The notes below the pieces were generated by a model. The model had not been told where the DNA came from. It made no database searches and saw only the letters and a list, made by a program, of their open reading frames with translations. From positions 1,792,962-1,856,961 of the forward strand of contig NC_008278.1 in assembly GCF_000058485.1 (NCBI RefSeq): a stretch of 64,000 nt of DNA. The letters are read 5' to 3'. This document shows, in pieces, positions 1-10,900 of this stretch (position 1 is its first letter; every line of letters begins with the position of its first letter). The position numbers and the translations under genes were made by a program. Source of the DNA: Frankia alni ACN14a (GTDB lineage: Bacteria; Actinomycetota; Actinomycetes; Frankiales; Frankiaceae).

Positions 1-384
1 CTGACCGGAGGGGTTGATCCCGCCGACCACGAGCCCGTCGCTGTCCTGGAAGAGCTGGCAGGCGACCTGCTCCGGCAGATAGTCCGACATCCGGGAGATG
101 ACCCCCTGGACCCCCATCTGCCAGGCGACCGAGGCGTCGACACGGGCGAGCGCCTGCAGGACGGCGGAGCCGGTCCGGACGCTGACTCCGCCGCCACCGA
201 AGGACGGGGACACCCACATGCGGTGGATGTTCTGATCCCGTAGCGCGGCGATGACGGCGGCCGGCGTCACCCTTTCCCGCTCGGCCTGCTCGCGGTGCCG
301 AACCAGGACGGGAGTGACCTTCTCGACTCGCGAGAGCCACTCGGTCGTCTCTTCATGGGAGTGCGCGGAGCCGCTCCAGGACAC
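1..384 (-). CDS. Acyl-CoA dehydrogenase-like flavoprotein, N-terminal part (runs off the window)
   Basis: The minus strand is open from a GTG at 384 to the window edge, giving 128 residues of N-terminus. An in-frame TAG lies just upstream (394-396), so the start cannot be much earlier. The protein reads through a helical N-terminus with HREQAERERVTPAAVIAALR and IHRMWVSPSFGGGG, then a segment ending DASVAWQMGVQGVISRM. This is the pattern of the N-terminal helical domain of acyl-CoA dehydrogenases and of related FMNH2-dependent monooxygenases (HsaA/DszC type), where the Gly-rich turn and the Ser-X-X-Trp element recur. Which of the two activities it has cannot be told, because the FAD/FMN and catalytic residues lie outside the window. 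It points away from the molbindin gene. Confidence 0.72.
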   Translation of the reverse strand, partial: MSWSGSAHSHEETTEWLSRVEKVTPVLVRHREQAERERVTPAAVIAALRDQNIHRMWVSPSFGGGGVSVRTGSAVLQALARVDASVAWQMGVQGVISRMSDYLPEQVACQLFQDSDGLVVGGINPSGQ

Positions 385-949
385 GTCAGATACCTACTCT
401 GCTCGGAATGCGCGTCGGGTCTGCGGGCAAAGGCTGGAACGGAGGTGCCGGTAGGCTCTTGACCGGCAGGTTTCCGGCTCTTTGCGGGGACCGGCGGCTG
501 CTTGTCATTCGTGTTGACGGCTCGATACGGGCCCGCGCCGGGCGGCCCGAAGGTGGCGGGCGGCGGGCGGCGTCCCGGCGGGGTGGGACGCGCGACGAGG
601 TGGTGCGCCGCGGTCGTAGCGGCGCTGAGCTGCGCGGACATCCGCCGCCCCTTCCTCGTCGGGGCCAGGCGACCACGGGTTGAGGCCACCCGGCGGCCCG
701 GCGTTCAGCCGCATCTACGGTTGGATCCTAGCAATTTAAACGCAGATGCGGTCCGATATGGGAAGAAGGGTCCGTGGGCGCGGTCCGGTTGGCCGGGACG
801 GACGGTCCGATGGACCCCAGTGTGACCCCGGGGTTCGAGGGTATTCGCCGGTCGCGACGTTGTCCGAACGGTCGGAAGACGGTCGGGTGACTCGGGTAAC
901 ACCGTCGTCATGCAACTCGTCCGATACATGGGCTAGATAAGGTCGATTC
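385..949. other. Divergent intergenic region without a supported gene
   Basis: About 565 bases separate the leftward flavoprotein start from the rightward molbindin. Open frames here on both strands are Arg/Pro-rich and look like shadows of GC-rich DNA. The only structure I can point to is an inverted repeat at 709-751 inside a locally A+T-rich patch, the likely promoter area for the molbindin. Confidence 0.5.
709..751. promoter_or_regulatory. Inverted repeat with 8-bp arms, possible operator
   Basis: CCGCATCT at 709-716 is matched by its exact complement AGATGCGG at 744-751. The 27-base spacer contains a rare A+T-rich run. It lies about 200 bases before the molbindin start, a plausible place for a regulator site. 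No regulator gene is adjacent, so its function is inferred from position only. Confidence 0.3.
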
Positions 950-1372
950 ATGATCCTTAGTATTCGTAACCGATTCACCGGAATTATTACCGAGATAGTC
1001 AGCGGCTCGGTCATGGGAACCGTCACCATGGAGATTCCCGGCGGCCTGTCGCTCGCGGCCACGGTCACGATGGACGCGATCAAGGATCTTGGTATCGGCA
1101 TCGGCACCGCCGTGGAGGCACTCATCAAGTCGACCGACATCGCGGTGGCGACCACCGAGGTGTCGGGGCTGAGTATCCGGAACAAGCTGGCGGGTACGCT
1201 CGTCGGGCTCGACTCCGGCGGAGCGATGTCGGTCGCGAGGATCAAGGTCGGCAAGGATGTGGAGCTCACGGCGGCGATCACTCGGGCGGCGGCCGAGGAG
1301 CTCAAGCTCGAGCCCGGCACGCCGGTCACCGCACTGATCAAGTCCACCGAGGTCTCCTTCTCCGCGGTCTGA
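950..1372 (+). CDS. Molbindin-like protein with two Mop/TOBE domains
   Basis: The 140-residue protein is a tandem duplication. Residues about 2-67 (SIRNRFTGIITEI ... ALIKSTDIAVA) and 70-138 (SIRNKLAGTLVGL ... ALIKSTEVSFS) are two copies of the Mop (TOBE) module. Mop domains assemble into oligomeric beta-barrels that bind molybdate or tungstate at subunit interfaces, and di-Mop proteins of this length serve as cytoplasmic molybdate stores. The ATG at 950 follows a weak Shine-Dalgarno (TAAGG). No molybdate ABC transporter or cofactor gene is next to it, so it appears to be a stand-alone gene, closed by the hairpin at 1382-1413. Confidence 0.9.
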   Translation: MILSIRNRFTGIITEIVSGSVMGTVTMEIPGGLSLAATVTMDAIKDLGIGIGTAVEALIKSTDIAVATTEVSGLSIRNKLAGTLVGLDSGGAMSVARIKVGKDVELTAAITRAAAEELKLEPGTPVTALIKSTEVSFSAV

Positions 1373-1821
1373 CGCACCCTCCGCGCCGACCGGCCCACCC
1401 GCCGGTCGGCGCGCGGCGCCCCGCGCAGGCCCCGCAGCGTTCGCCGGCCCGTCTGCCCGTCTGCCCGTGAGCGCCTGCCTGCCACCGGCCGCCTGCCTGC
1501 CGCCGTCTGGCGAAGTCACCCGATCCGGGTGTCCGGTGCGGTTCGGAAAAGGACGCACTGTTATCGCGACTCAGGGTGGGTACCCCGTAACGCAGGGCCT
1601 GACCACCCGCTGTGCGGTGGATCGCATCGGCATGTCCCCCGGCGGTCGCGATACGCGTCCCTGACGTCGACGCACTGTCACCAAATTCCGGGTGACCGCT
1701 TTCGCGTCGCACGTTCCATCAGCGGTCCGACGTGTGCGGAGGATGCGCGGTGTCCCGGTCCGGCCGCGGTGCCTCGCGGACAGGCCGGATGGACGCCGTC
1801 GACCAGGAGGCGGGAATTCTC
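1373..1821. other. Intergenic region before the lipid-synthase cluster
   Basis: After the terminator hairpin there are about 400 bases with no convincing gene. Frames that extend upstream of 1822 lack the start-site signals seen at 1822. The promoter of the three-gene cluster should lie here, but I cannot place it with confidence. Confidence 0.45.
1382..1413. terminator. Strong hairpin after the molbindin gene
   Basis: A perfect 13-bp stem (1382-1394 pairing with 1401-1413) with a six-base loop begins ten bases after the molbindin stop. There is no T-run after it, which is common for actinobacterial intrinsic terminators. Confidence 0.65.
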
Positions 1822-3150
1822 GTGGAGATCGCAATCACCGGGGCAACCGGATTTCTGGGTGTGCATCTGGTGCGGGAACTTCTCGAGCGGAATGCGTCGC
1901 TGACGGTGCTGGCCCATGCGGGCTCCGGGGACGCCGCGGACCGGCTCGCCAGGTTCCTGCGGGCCACCGGAGCCAGTCCTCGGCTGATCGACGACCTTCC
2001 CCGCCGGATCTCGGTGGTCGACGTGGACGTGGCCGAGCCGTTTCTCGGCCTCGACCGTGCCGACTTCCGACGGATCGCGGACGGCGTCGACGCCGTCTGG
2101 CACAGCGCCGCCCAGACGAAGCTCGCCGGTGATCTCGCCGAGTTGCGGCACGTCAACGTCGACGGCACCCGGAACATGCTGGCGCTGGCGGCGGCGGGCG
2201 GACGTCGGCCGCGCTTCTACCACGTGAGCACGGCGTTCGTGGCCGGCCTGCGACCCGACCCGGTCGTCTACGAGGACCAGCTCGACGCCTCGCGGGGCTT
2301 CGCCAGCCCGTACGAGCAGTCGAAGTACGAGGCGGAGGTCGCGGTCCGGGAGTGGTCGGCCGGCAGCGGCCGGCCGGTCGTGGTGTTCCGCCCGAGCGTC
2401 CTGGTCAGCCATCGCCCGCCGCACCCCGACCGGCCCTCGGACACGATGGAGGCGGTCGCCCGCTTCATGCTCACGATCGCCTCGATGGCCGTGGAGAGCG
2501 GTCTGGCCGACGCCGAGGAGCCGGTCGTGCAGACCGTGCGGGTCGTCGGCGACCCACAGGCTCGCTGGAACGTGATGGCCGTCGAGGACGCCGTGCGGGA
2601 CATGGTGCGCCTCGCCGAGCGCCCGCCGCCCGGCGCGACGGCCACCTATCACATCGTCAGCACCCGCGACCTGCCCGTGTCGCTGCCCGTCGACCTGCTG
2701 GAGAGCTTCCTGCCGGTGCGCGTGGAGCTCGTCGATCAGCCCCCGGCCGATCCGACGCCACTGGAACGGATCATCGGCGCGGTGCCCGGGTTCCTCATGT
2801 ACCTGCGTCACCGCCACGTCTTCGACGACACCCGCACCCGCACGGCGCTGGGCGAGCGGCTCGCCGAGACGCTCGTGGACCGGGACTACCTGCTCTCCGG
2901 CCTGGGCATCGCGGAGATGGACCTGGCCCCGGGCGATGTGCTCGCCGCCGACCTGCTGTCCCGTGCCCTGTCCGCCTACGACCCGACGACCCGCCTCGCC
3001 CCCGCCGCTCGGCCCGATCCCGCCGCTAGGTCCGATCCCGCCGCGCCGCTCGGTCCCGCCGGGCGGACCTACCCGGCCGCGCGAACAGACCCGGCGCCGC
3101 GGGTCGAAGCCGCCCAGGTCAGGTCCGCCCTGGGTGGGGGCGCACGATGA
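1822..3150 (+). CDS. Thioester-reductase-like extended SDR protein
   Basis: The 442-residue protein begins at a GTG 11 bases after a strong AGGAGG (1805-1810), which is why I prefer it to upstream in-frame starts. It opens directly with a Rossmann element (ITGATGFLG). It has the SDR catalytic residues Ser136 (HVSTAF) and Tyr164-x3-Lys168 (YEQSK). This is the layout of NAD(P)-binding thioester reductase/male-sterility domains, which release acyl chains from a carrier protein as aldehyde or alcohol. The C-terminus ends in Ala/Pro-rich 15-bp-type repeats. The stop overlaps the next start (ATGA at 3147-3150), so it is translationally coupled to the PfaD-like gene. It probably offloads or reduces the acyl product of the synthase, by analogy with HglB-type reductases. 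The substrate is unknown. Confidence 0.8.
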   Translation: MEIAITGATGFLGVHLVRELLERNASLTVLAHAGSGDAADRLARFLRATGASPRLIDDLPRRISVVDVDVAEPFLGLDRADFRRIADGVDAVWHSAAQTKLAGDLAELRHVNVDGTRNMLALAAAGGRRPRFYHVSTAFVAGLRPDPVVYEDQLDASRGFASPYEQSKYEAEVAVREWSAGSGRPVVVFRPSVLVSHRPPHPDRPSDTMEAVARFMLTIASMAVESGLADAEEPVVQTVRVVGDPQARWNVMAVEDAVRDMVRLAERPPPGATATYHIVSTRDLPVSLPVDLLESFLPVRVELVDQPPADPTPLERIIGAVPGFLMYLRHRHVFDDTRTRTALGERLAETLVDRDYLLSGLGIAEMDLAPGDVLAADLLSRALSAYDPTTRLAPAARPDPAARSDPAAPLGPAGRTYPAARTDPAPRVEAAQVRSALGGGAR

Positions 3151-4871
3151 CCGTCACCCCTCGACCGGCCCGCGTCGCGCGCCCGCCGCAGCGCGGCCGC
3201 GTTCCCGTGCCGGCGCTGCGCCGGCCGCCTGCGCGCCAGCCCCGGTCGGGTGCATCCGACGGTGGGCCGATGTCGGTGCCGACCTGGCGGGCGGGCCCGC
3301 ACCCGGCGGCCTTCACCGGACCGGAGCTGGCCGCCTGCGTGCGCGCGGTGCGGGAGCCGGTGCACCTGCTGGCCGTGCCCGGCCGGGGCGTCGGCCTCGG
3401 TCTCGGCGGCGACGTCGGCGCGGGGGACCCCGCGGCCCCGGTGGTGGTGGGCACCCTGCCCGCCCTGTACCCGGAGTGGCTCGGCGACCGTTCGTTCGCG
3501 GCGGCGCACGGGGTGCGTTTCCCGTACATCGCCGGGGAGATGGCGACCGGCATCGCCACGACCGCGATGGTGACCGCGATGGCCCGCGCCCGGATGCTCG
3601 GCTTCTTCGGCTCGGGCGGCCTGGGGCTCGACCGGATCGAGCAGGCCGTCGTCACCCTCGCCGGCACGCTCGCCGGCCAGCCGAACTGGGGGGTCAACCT
3701 GCTGCACTCGCCGGGCGACCCGGCGCTGGAGGACACCACCGCCGCCCTGCTGCTGCGCCACGGGGTGCCGTGCGTGTCGGCGTCGGCGTTCATGTCGATC
3801 ACACCGGCGGTGGTCCGCTGCGCGGCGTCGGGGTTGCGCCGCACGCCCGACGGCCGGGTCGAGCGCCGCACCCGGGTGTTCGCGAAGATCTCCCGGCCCG
3901 AGGTGGCCGAACAGTTCATGTCGCCGCCGCCGGGAGAGATCCTGCGGGCGCTGGTCGACGGCGGGCAGATCACCGCGGCGGAGGCGGAGCTCGCCGCCGG
4001 TCTGCCGATCGCCGAGGACATCACCGTCGAGGCCGACAGTGCGGGGCACACCGACGGCCGGCCGATGGCCGTCGTGGTCCCGGCCGTGCAGGCCGTGCGG
4101 GACCGGGTCGTCGCCCGGTTCGACTACCCGCGGCCGGTGCGGGTCGGCGCGGCCGGCGGTCTCGGCACGCCGGCGGCGGTCGCGGCGGCCTTCGCGCTCG
4201 GGGCCGCCTACGTGCTCACCGGCTCGGTGAACCAGGTCAGCGTCGAGTCCGGCCAGTCCGCGGACGCCAAGGCGATGCTCGCCGGCGCCGACCTGGCCGA
4301 CGTGGCGCTCGCGCCGGCCGCGGACATGTTCGAGCTCGGCGCCAAGGTGCAGGTGCTGCGCCGCGGGTCGATGTTCGCACCGCGTGCCGGGCTGCTGTTC
4401 GAGGCCTACCGCCGGCACGACAGCCTGGACCAGCTCGCCCCCGAGCTGCGCGCGAAGCTGGAGCGCGACCTGTTCGGCATGTCCCTGGACGACGTGTGGG
4501 CCCGAACCGCGGCGTACTGGGTCGAACGCGACCCCGTGCAGGTGGAGCGGGCGCTGCACGACGCCAAGCACCGGATGGCGCTGGTGTTCCGGTGGTACCT
4601 GGGGAACTCCGGCCGGTGGGCGCTCGCCGGCGAGCGCAGCCGGCGCACCGACTACCAGATCTGGTGCGGCCCGGCGATGGGCGCGTTCAACCGGTGGATC
4701 AGCGGCAGCTTCCTCGCGCAGGCGGCGGAGCGCGGCGTCGTCCAGATCGCCCTGAACCTTCTCGAAGGAGCGGCGGTGGTCACCCGCGCCCATCAGGTGC
4801 GCAGCTTCGGGGTGCCGGTGGGTGTCGCTCAGTTCCCCCCACGGCGGCTGGCGCTCGGCGCCGACGGCTGA
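3147..4871 (+). CDS. PfaD-family FMN-dependent enoyl reductase
   Basis: This 574-residue protein resembles the PfaD branch of the nitronate monooxygenase (2-nitropropane dioxygenase) TIM-barrel family. Those are trans-acting FMN enoyl reductases of PUFA and related polyketide synthases. Visible family features include GVRFPYIAGEMATGIAT near the N-terminus and the phosphate-binding stretch GGLGTPAAVAAAFALGAAYV around residue 335. The long C-terminal region beginning MFAPRAGLLFEAYRRHD and continuing to FNRWISGSF is typical of PfaD rather than plain nitronate monooxygenases. The start overlaps the reductase stop by four bases, and 57 bases with a good AGGAG separate it from the synthase gene, so the three genes form one operon. 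Confidence 0.88.
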   Translation: MTVTPRPARVARPPQRGRVPVPALRRPPARQPRSGASDGGPMSVPTWRAGPHPAAFTGPELAACVRAVREPVHLLAVPGRGVGLGLGGDVGAGDPAAPVVVGTLPALYPEWLGDRSFAAAHGVRFPYIAGEMATGIATTAMVTAMARARMLGFFGSGGLGLDRIEQAVVTLAGTLAGQPNWGVNLLHSPGDPALEDTTAALLLRHGVPCVSASAFMSITPAVVRCAASGLRRTPDGRVERRTRVFAKISRPEVAEQFMSPPPGEILRALVDGGQITAAEAELAAGLPIAEDITVEADSAGHTDGRPMAVVVPAVQAVRDRVVARFDYPRPVRVGAAGGLGTPAAVAAAFALGAAYVLTGSVNQVSVESGQSADAKAMLAGADLADVALAPAADMFELGAKVQVLRRGSMFAPRAGLLFEAYRRHDSLDQLAPELRAKLERDLFGMSLDDVWARTAAYWVERDPVQVERALHDAKHRMALVFRWYLGNSGRWALAGERSRRTDYQIWCGPAMGAFNRWISGSFLAQAAERGVVQIALNLLEGAAVVTRAHQVRSFGVPVGVAQFPPRRLALGADG

Positions 4872-4928
4872 CCTCGCGGCCGGTAGACCCGGAAAGGGCC
4901 GGCCGGTCCGGAAGGAGACACGGACACC

Positions 4929-7900
4929 ATGCGACGAACGGACTCCCCGCCCCAACCGCCGATCGCGGTCGTCGGAGTGGGCGCCATCATGCCGGGCTCA
5001 ACCGATGCCGCCGGGTTCTGGAACTCCATCGTCGGCGGCGAGGATCTGATCACCGAGGTGCCGCGTTCCCACTGGCTGGTCGAGGACTACTACGACCCGG
5101 ACCCGGCCGCGATCGACAAGACGTACGTGCGTCGCGGCTCGTTCCTGCCGACGATCGACTTCGACCCGGCCGAGTTCGGCATCCCGCCGAGCACCGTCCC
5201 GGCCACCGACACGGCGCAGCTGTTCGCGCTGCAGGTCGCCGACCAGACCCTGCGCGACGCCCTGGGCGACGAGTACGACACCGCCGACCGCGGCGGCATC
5301 GGCTGCATCCTCGGCAGCGGCAACCTGGAACTGCTCAGCGAGATCGACCTGCGCCTGGGCCGGCCGATGTGGTTCAAGGCGCTGCGTGAACTCGGCTACT
5401 CCGACACCGACGCCCGCGGCATCTGCGACCACGTGCTCAAGGACTATCCGCAGTGGCAGGAGGCCACCCTGCCCGGTGGCCTGGGCAACATCGTCGCCGG
5501 CCGGGTCGCGAACCGGCTCAACCTGCACGCGGTGAACTACACCGTGGACGCCGCCTGCGCGAGCTCCCTGGCCGCGGTGTCGGCGGGCGTGAACGAACTC
5601 GTCCTCGGTCGCGCCGACATGATCATCAGTGGTGGCGTCGACGCCCTGAACAACCCGTGCACGTTCGTCAGCTTCTGCAAGACGCCGGCCCTGTCGCCGA
5701 CGGAGGACTGCCGGCCCTTCTCCGCACAGGCCGACGGCACGCTGCTCGGCGAGGGCGTCGCGATGGTCGCGCTCAAGCGCCTCGACGACGCCCGCCGGGA
5801 CGGCAACAAGATCTACGCGGTGATCCGCGGGATCGGGTCGTCCTCGGACGGCCGCGGCGCGGCGATCTACGCCCCGGCGCCGGGCGGCCAGGTCAGGGCG
5901 GTGCGCGCCGCCTACGCCGACGCCGGCTACGGGCCGGAGACGGTCGGGCTCGTTGAGGCCCACGGCACCGGCACCGTCGTCGGGGACCGCACCGAGGTCA
6001 CCGCGCTGACCGAGGTTTTCGGCGACGCCGAACGCACCGGCGACCGCTGGTGCGCGCTGGGTTCGGTCAAGTCGCAGGTCGGGCACACGAAGTCGGCGGC
6101 TGGCGCGGCCGGGCTGCTCAAGGCCGTGCTCGCCCTGCACCACCACACCCTGCCGCCGACGATCAAGGTGACGGAACCGAACGCCGACCTCTCGCTCGAT
6201 TCCAGCCCCTTCTACCTCAACACCGTCTGCCGCCCCTGGGTGCGCCCCGCGGACCACCCGCGGCGGGCCTCGGTGTCGAGCTTCGGCTTCGGCGGCATCA
6301 ACTTCCACATCGCGCTGGAGGAGGCCCCCGCCGCCGTCATCAGCGGCTCCGGTGGCAACGGCGCGTCCGCGGCGTCCGGTGAATCCGGAGCCGGCCGCGT
6401 CCGGCGGCATCGCCTGGCGCGGGCCGCCGGCAGCGAACTGGTCCTGTTCGGCGCCGACACACCCGAGCAGATCGTCGCCGCGCTGCGGGCGATCGACACC
6501 TCCCGGCCCACCGCGGGGATCGCGCGGGCCAGCCGGCGCGCGTTCGACGCTCGCCGCCCGGTCCGCCTCGCCCTGGTCGCGGACTCCGCCGAGCAGCTCG
6601 GCACCCGGATCGACCAGGCCGCCAACCTGATCGGCCAGCGGCCGCGGGAGCCGTTCACCAATCCCCGCGGCCTGCACTACGCAGTCCCGACCGGCGCAGT
6701 CCCGACCGGCGCAGCCACGACCGGCGCAGCCACGACCGGCGCAGCCACGACCGGCGCAGCCACGACCGGCGCGGCCACGACCGGCGCAGCCACGACCGGC
6801 GAGTCCGGCACCGGCATCCCGCCCGTGCCGCCGCCGCCCGCGGCCCCGCCGGCGTTCCTCTTCCCGGGCCAGGGCAGCCAGTACGTCGGGATGGGCACGG
6901 ACGTGGCGCTGCGCTATCCCGCCGCGCAGGAGATCTGGGACCGTTTCGGTGGCCTGCGGTTCGGCGGCACGGCGCTGCACGAGGTGGTGTTCCCACCGCC
7001 GACCTTCGACGAGGCCGAGCGCGCCGCCCGGCAGAACACGCTGACCGCCGCCGAATGGGCGCAGCCGGCGATCGCGCTGCACTCGCTCGCCCTGCTCGCC
7101 GTCCTCGCCGGCTACGGGGTGCGCCCGCGCTGCGTGGCCGGACACAGCTTCGGCGAGCTGACGGCCCTGTGCGCCGCCGGTGTCCTCGACGCCGAGTCGC
7201 TGATCGTCCTCGCCCGCCGGCGCGGCGAGCTGCTGCGCACCACCACCGAGCGGGCTGGCGGGCGGATGCTCGCCGCCGTCGCCGCCCAGGACGACGTCGC
7301 GGCGGCCCTCGACGGGCTGCCCGACCGGGATGTCTGGGTGGCCAACCACAACGCCCCGAGGCAACTCGTGCTGTCCGGCACCGCGGCGGCGCTGGAGACC
7401 GTCCAGGGCAAGCTCGCCGCCGAGGGCATCGCCACCCGGTGGTTGGAGACGGCCACCGCCTTCCACTGCCCCCTGGTCGCGGCGGCCCGCGATCCGCTGC
7501 GCGAGGTGCTCGCGGGCATCGAGATCCACCCGGCGCGCTGCGAGGTCGTCGCGGGCTCCGACGGCCGGCCCTACCCGACCGACCCGGCGCTGATCCGGGA
7601 GCGGATCGTCGACCAGCTCACCGCGCAGGTGTTGTTCGTCGACCAGATCGAAACGATGTACGCCGACGGCGTGCGGACCTTCGTCGAGGTGGGCCCCGGC
7701 GGGACCCTCACCGGCCTGGTCAACCAGATCCTCGACGGCCGGGAGCACCTCGCGATCAGCCTGGACCGCCGGGGCCAGGACGGCGACGCCATGCTGCAGT
7801 CCGCGCTCGGTCAGCTCGCCGTCCAGGGCGCCCGGCTGACCTTCGACGACCCGCCGCCCGCCCCCACCGGTGGGCGGCGCCGGAAGCCGGTGATGACCAT

Positions 7901-10900
7901 GCGGATCGACGGATCCAACTACGGCCGCAACTACCCGCCGCCCCTGGACGAGCCCTCGCCCAACGGCGAACACCCGGTGCGGTCCGCCGCGACCACCCTC
8001 CCGGCGGCCGCGTCTGCGGCGACCATCGCCGCGGTGGCCGCCCCGGCGGTGCCGGCCCCGGCTGCGGCCGACGACACTGCCGCCCCGCCGCGTCCCACCG
8101 TCCCCGCCGTGCATCCAGCCACGGCGCCGGTCGACGGCGCGATCCCGACCGCGCCGACCGCACCGTCGCCATCGACCGCACCGTCGCCATCGACCGCATC
8201 GACCGCACCGACGGCACCGACTGCACCGACGGCACCGACGGCACCGATCGCAGGACCGCCGCAGCAAGCCGGTGCGCCGTCGTGGGCCACGCAGACCCCG
8301 GCGGCACCGCCGGCGTCCGCGCCGCCGGCCGCGGGTTCGACACCCGCACCACCGCCCGCGGAGCCGACGCCCCCGCCTCCGCTCGCTCCTCCGCCCGCGG
8401 AGCCGATGCCGGCCGCGGCGGCTGCCGAGCCGTCGCCCGCGGAGCCGATGCCGGCCGCGACGGCCGCGGAGCCGATGGCAGCGCCCCCGGCCGCGGGGTC
8501 GGTGCCCATGGCGCCCTCCGCCGGCGTGCCGGTCGGCACTGCGCAGGGGCCGACGGTCGCGCCGTCGCCCGAGCCGGCGCTGGTGGGCGACGTCGTCGCC
8601 GGGCCGGGCTGGTGGACCGCCTTCGTCGAGGCACACCGGCAGACCGCCCAGGTCCAGGCCGCGTACCAGCATCTGATGACCGAGGCGCAGGTGGAGTTCC
8701 TGCGCACGACGGAGGCCATCTGCGCGCAGCTGGCCGGCGCACCCGCCATGGACGTTCCCTCGACCGCCGGATACCTGCCGGCCGTCCCGACGGCGAACCC
8801 CGCGGCGCTGGCACCGGTGGCCCCGCCGGTGCCAACCGTGACCGCCGCCCCGACTGCGACCGCCGCCCCGACCGCGACCGCCGCCCCGACCGCGACCGCG
8901 ACCGCCGCCCCGACCGCGACCGCAACCGCGGCCCCGGCCCCGGCACCGGCAACGACGCCCCCGGCACCGGAAGCGCCGACGGGCACCCCGTTCCAGCCGG
9001 CCGAACCGGCCCAGGCTGTTCAGGCCCTGACGGCGCCGCCCGCGGTGCCGGCGGCAGACTCGACGGCTGCGCCTCCCGCCTCCGCCACGGAGGCTGTGCC
9101 ACCGGTGGTGGCACAGGGCATCCGCGCGTCCGTTGCGCCAGCTCCTGGCGTTGCCGATCAGCCGGCCGGCGGCTCACCTGCCGACGACCCGGCCCCGGCC
9201 GGCGGCGAGACCGCGCCGGCGTCGGCGCCACGCAGTGTCGAGGAGCTGGAGGCCCTGCTGCTCGACGTCGTCGCGGAGCGCACCGGATACCCCGTCTCCG
9301 CGCTGGCGATGGACATGGAGCTGGAGGGCGACCTCGGCATCGACTCGCTGAAGAAGGTCGAGATCCTCTCCGCGCTGCGCCAGCACGTCGGCGAGATCGC
9401 GGTCGACATCAGCGAGGGCGACGCCCTGGCCCAGCTCACCGCGCTGCGCACCCTCGGCGAGGTCGTCGACCTCATGCGCAACCGGGCAGACGAGCCGCCA
9501 CCGGCGGCGGGAGCACCGACCGGGCCGGATCCGACCGGGCCCGGCACGGCGGCGGCCGCGGCCATCCCGGACCTCGCCGAGCACCCCTCCGAGCGCCCCG
9601 CGGAGCATCCCACCGGGGACTCGCCGGGAGCTGCGGCGGCCACCCCGGCTCCGGGCTCGACGGGTGTGGCGGCCGATGCCCCCTTTCCGGCCGACTCCGC
9701 ACGTGGGGCCACCGGCTGGCCGCCGCTGACCCGGCTCGTGCCGGCCGTCAGGCCGGTCCCGGCCGCGGGGCTCGCTCCCCTGGGGCTGGGCGCGCGGCCG
9801 CTGACGATCCTCGACGGCGGCAGCGGGCTCGGGGCCGCGCTCGGCGCCGAGCTCGACCGACACGGCATCGGCGCGGTCGTCACCGACGGCCCGCCGAACG
9901 CCGGGCCGGACGGGGCGCCGGGTGGGCTGCCCGCCGACGCCGGCGGGGTGATTCTGCTCGGGGGACTGGCGGCCGCCGACTCCGTCGACCAGGCCCTCGA
10001 CCGGCAACGCGACGCCTTCCGCTGGGCGCGGGCCATGGCCTTGTCGCCGGCGGTGCACGGCGGGCTGTTCGTCACCGTGCAGGACACCGGCGGCGACCTC
10101 GGCCTCGACGGTCGGCAGGGGGCGCGGGCCTGGCTCGGCGGGCTGGCCGCGCTGGCCAGCACCGCGGCCGCGGAATGGCCGGACGCCGCGGTCCGGGCGA
10201 TCGACTGCGAACGGGCCGGGCGGGACCCGGCGTCGCTCGCCGCCGCCGTCGCCCACGAGTTGCGGCAGGGCGGGATGACCCCGGTCGTCGGCCTGCGCGC
10301 CGACGGCACCCGCCTCGTCGCGGGGGTGGCGCCGGCCCCGCCGGAGCCGGCGGACGCGCACCCGCTGCGGCTCGCGCCCGGAGCGGTGATCGTCGCGACG
10401 GGCGGCGCCCGCGGCGTGACGGCTGCGTCCCTGATCGAGCTGGCCCGGACCTGCCAGCCGCGGCTGGTCCTGCTGGGCCGCACGCCCCTGCTCGACGAGC
10501 CGCCCGGGCTCGTGGCCGCGACCGACGAGCCGTCGCTGGTGCGACTGCTGGCCGAGCACGACGACGCGGCGAGCGGCCCGGCTCGGCTGCGGGCGCAGGC
10601 GCGCGAGATCCTGGCCGCGCGGGAGGTGCACGCGACTCTCGCCGCCCTCCGGCGCGCCGGTTCGCAGGCCCGTTACCTGCCGGTGGACGTCCGTGACCGC
10701 GACGCGGTCGCCCGCGCCCTGGAGGAGGTCCGGGCGGACTGGGGGCCGGTCAGCGGGCTCGTCCATGGTGCCGGCACGCTCGCCGACAAGCTGCTCGCCG
10801 ACAAGACCGACGACGCCTTCGACCGGGTGTTCGACACGAAGGTGCGGGGCCTGCGGACGATGCTGGACGCGCTCGCCGACGACCCCGTGGAGCTGCTGTG

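Noticed and set aside
4998-8672. Very long open frame on the minus strand opposite the lipid synthase
   Set aside because: It is Arg/Gly/His-rich shadow translation of GC-rich codons; the plus strand has clear catalytic domains.
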